Assembly (NCBI GenBank): GCA_031292465.1
Contig: JARLHB010000181.1
Location: 1-6,806, forward strand
Direction of reading: 5' to 3'
From: Ignavibacteriaceae bacterium
GTDB lineage: Bacteria; Bacteroidota; Ignavibacteria; Ignavibacteriales; Ignavibacteriaceae
DNA length: 6,806 nt
This document shows positions 6,682-6,806 of this stretch, piece after piece (positions within the stretch are counted from its first letter, which is position 1; each line of letters opens with the position of its first letter). The notes beneath the pieces were generated by a model, which was not told the origin of the DNA, did no database searches, and was given only the letters and a program-made list of their open reading frames with translations. The position numbers and the translations under genes were made by a program.

Positions 6682-6749
6682 TAAAGTTATAGCAATATTA
6701 TTTTAATTAAATATTTCTTTAATATAATTTTAACTAATTTAACAACTGC

Positions 6750-6806
6750 TTACTTCAAAAGGGTCATTTTCTTTGTCTGTGTAAAATCACCGGCCTGTAT
6801 TCTATA
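6750..6806 (-). CDS. 3' end of a T9SS-sorted secreted protein (partial, 18 codons plus stop)
   Basis: Read on the minus strand from the window edge, the frame gives YRIQAGDFTQTKKMTLLK followed by TAA. This is the final strand pair of the type A T9SS sorting domain: an aromatic/Arg start, AGDF turn, and Lys-rich KKMTLLK end, comparable to the KMMLLK end of the 770-aa protein. The rest of the gene, and so its function, lies outside the window. The stretch is short, but the match to this well-known C-terminus and the stop in the right place make it convincing. Confidence 0.8.
   Translation of the reverse strand, partial: YRIQAGDFTQTKKMTLLK

Larger units (their letters stand above)
6305..6749. 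other. 445-bp intergenic region without a supported gene
   Basis: This is the longest gap in the window. It lies between the stop of the partial T9SS gene and the start of the 594-aa gene. It contains a candidate promoter (6331-6376), a 10-nt motif shared with the upstream region of the 770-aa gene (6381-6390), a perfect hairpin (6532-6557) and a pair of inverted 20-nt repeats (6497-6516, 6662-6681). Only very short ORFs are present, none with coding evidence. The DNA is notably AT-rich. Confidence 0.7.

Noticed and set aside
6638..6706. 22-codon plus-strand ORF ending in IPNSLKVIAILF, which vaguely recalls the N-terminus of some membrane proteins.
   Set aside because: It is very short, has no good RBS and stops at once. 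It overlaps one arm of the inverted repeat and is more likely chance.
1..6806. CRISPR array, tRNA, rRNA, transposase or riboswitch.
   Set aside because: I saw no regularly spaced direct repeats, RNA-gene-like folds, transposase motifs or conserved aptamer cores in the window.

Overview
The window is AT-rich bacterial DNA with four protein-coding genes, all on the minus strand: three complete and one cut by the right edge. The organism is most likely a member of the Ignavibacteria/Chlorobi side of the Bacteroidota (FCB) group. Two protein C-termini carry the type IX secretion (T9SS) type A sorting domain in the 'NYPNPFNPST ... GREV ... SGIYF ... KMxLLK' form common in that group. All three complete proteins also have signal peptides predicted to be cut just before a glutamine, a Bacteroidota habit. 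The species cannot be named from this sequence.

Layout in transcription order (right to left): (1) 6750-6806, the last 18 codons of a T9SS-sorted protein; (2) 6305-6749, a 445-bp gap holding a perfect 11-bp inverted repeat, a pair of 20-nt inverted repeats 145 bp apart, and a candidate promoter; (3) 4520-6304, a 594-aa exported TIM-barrel, glycoside-hydrolase-like protein; (4) 2661-4358, a 565-aa paralogue of it; (5) 195-2507, a 770-aa T9SS cargo built from two 327-residue repeats, each with two golvesin/xanthan-lyase-like beta domains, plus the sorting domain; (6) a strong hairpin at 124-157, just after the last gene.

Genes (3) to (5) look like one functional unit. They share strand and secretory character, the gaps between them are about 155-160 bp, and no obvious terminator lies between them. 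The working picture is two related periplasmic or outer-membrane-associated carbohydrate-active enzymes made with a large secreted, surface-anchored carbohydrate-binding or adhesive protein. No SusC/SusD pair, regulator or transporter is visible. The enzymes belong to no family I can name with confidence. They share a strict four-cysteine pattern and several invariant acidic residues, which makes them the best candidate here for an undescribed activity.
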